DNA of 64,000 nt from Actinomadura oligospora ATCC 43269 (GTDB lineage: Bacteria > Actinomycetota > Actinomycetes > Streptosporangiales > Streptosporangiaceae): NCBI RefSeq assembly GCF_000518265.1, contig NZ_JADG01000004.1:124001-188000 (forward strand). Reading direction: 5' to 3'. This document shows, in pieces, positions 63,440-64,000 of this stretch. The translations under genes were made by a program, and so were the position numbers. Every line of letters begins with the position of its first letter. The first letter of the stretch is position 1. Below the pieces are notes generated by a model. It was not told the DNA's origin and did not search any database. It worked only from the letters and a program-made list of their open reading frames with translations.

Positions 63440-63996
63440 CAGGCCCGGCCGAGGTACTCGCCGGAGCGGGTGTCGACCTTGATCTTCTCACCCGTGGTGA
63501 TGAACAGCGGGACCTGGACCTCGGCGCCGGTCTCCAGGGTGGCGGGCTTGGAGCCGCCGGTGGAGCGGTCGCCCTGCAGGCCGGGCTCGGTCTCGGCGAT
63601 CTGCAGGACCACGGCGGCGGGAAGCTCGACGTAGAGCGGGTTGCCCTCGTTGAAGGCGATCATCGCCTTCTGCTCGGGCAGCATGTACTTGGCGGCGTCG
63701 CCCACCACGGCGGCCTCGATGTGCGGCTGCTCGTAGGTCTCGGTGTCCATGAAGATGAAGGCGTCGCCCTCGCGGTACAGGTACTGCATGTCCCGCTTGT
63801 CGACGGAGGCGACCTCCACCTTGCTGCCCGCGTTGAAGGTCTTGTCGATGATCTTGCCCGTGAGCACGTTCTTGATCTTCGTGCGGACGAACGCGGGGCC
63901 CTTGCCGGGCTTGACGTGCTGGAACTCCTGAACGGTCCAGAGGCCGTTGTCCATCTTCAGCGTCATGCCGTTCTTCAGGTCGTTCGTCGTCGCCAC
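63439..63996 (-). CDS. efp: Elongation factor P
   Basis: This is a 185-residue, three-beta-barrel factor that relieves stalling at polyproline. The tip loop reads [14 protein letters not shown]; the PGKGP form is known from Corynebacterium to work without modification of the tip Lys, so no modifying enzyme is expected. Start is GTG 63994-63996. The many Pro-rich proteins in this window (FtsZ linker, the acidic membrane protein) would be clients. Confidence 0.97.
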   Translation of the reverse strand: MATTNDLKNGMTLKMDNGLWTVQEFQHVKPGKGPAFVRTKIKNVLTGKIIDKTFNAGSKVEVASVDKRDMQYLYREGDAFIFMDTETYEQPHIEAAVVGDAAKYMLPEQKAMIAFNEGNPLYVELPAAVVLQIAETEPGLQGDRSTGGSKPATLETGAEVQVPLFITTGEKIKVDTRSGEYLGRA

Positions 63997-64000
63997 AGGT

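Noticed and set aside
1..64000. tRNA, rRNA, CRISPR, insertion sequences, prophage or attachment sites
   Set aside because: I looked for cloverleaf-like arms, spaced identical repeats, transposase or integrase motifs and found none; all long repeats seen are tandem and inside or between ordinary genes.

Overview
The window is very GC-rich (roughly 70 percent or more) and densely coded, with strong G/C preference at third codon positions, many GTG and some TTG starts, and 1- or 4-base stop/start overlaps. Gene content points to an actinobacterium: a complete dcw division and cell-wall cluster with DivIVA and SepF, PriA-type HisA, an EF-P with the PGKGP tip, DUF1707, DUF3040, DUF2567-like and DUF6882 proteins, a translational T-box before ileS, and an F420-type oxidoreductase. 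Gene order resembles Streptomyces and its relatives. I infer a filamentous actinomycete (Streptosporangiales/Thermomonosporaceae-like is my guess), but genus cannot be read from the sequence alone. I see no insertion sequences, prophage, CRISPR array, rRNA or tRNA.

Layout, left to right. 1-2397: the end of an ABC exporter operon (ATPase plus two ABC-2 permeases, one cut by the window edge). 2660-9064: a leftward histidine operon hisD-hisC-hisB-hisH-priA-ridA-like-hisF-ATP-grasp. 9065-9682: a gene-poor gap holding an array of 18-bp tandem repeats. 9683-14940: accessory single genes (PhzF-like, LON domain, YbaK, DUF2567-like, DUF6882, F420-type oxidoreductase). 15034-18564: dnaE. 18806-22375: AI-2E family protein, a chorismate mutase behind a structured leader, and an amino-acid permease. 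22462-25207: a pseudouridine synthase, lspA and a TraR/DksA-type zinc-finger protein. 25541-28927: T-box and ileS. 29084-33284: a DUF1707 protein, an unusual P450-like/isocitrate-lyase-family fusion, and a membrane protein with two HxxxC...CxxC modules.

33438-54482 is one leftward dcw cluster, in transcription order mraZ-rsmH-ftsL-ftsI-murE-murF-mraY-murD-ftsW-murG-murC-ftsQ-ftsZ-pgeF-yggS-sepF-yggT-divIVA. It makes the lipid II precursor (MurC-F, MraY, MurG), carries the septal synthase pair (FtsW/FtsI) and supplies the Z-ring and its membrane or polar partners (FtsZ, SepF, DivIVA, YggT). The cluster starts at four 10-bp-phased MraZ boxes. The right end holds a rightward MoxR-DUF58-transglutaminase operon, then leftward DUF3040, dinB, a methyltransferase, nusB and efp.

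Most of the window is conserved core genome. The features most worth a second look are the P450-like/PEP-mutase-family fusion, a shared CGTCTC-N7-GAGACG inverted repeat ahead of both hisD and the chorismate mutase transcript, the leaderless short ORF and hairpins before chorismate mutase, the 18-bp array upstream of the his operon, and the repeat-built disordered tails on FtsL and FtsI.
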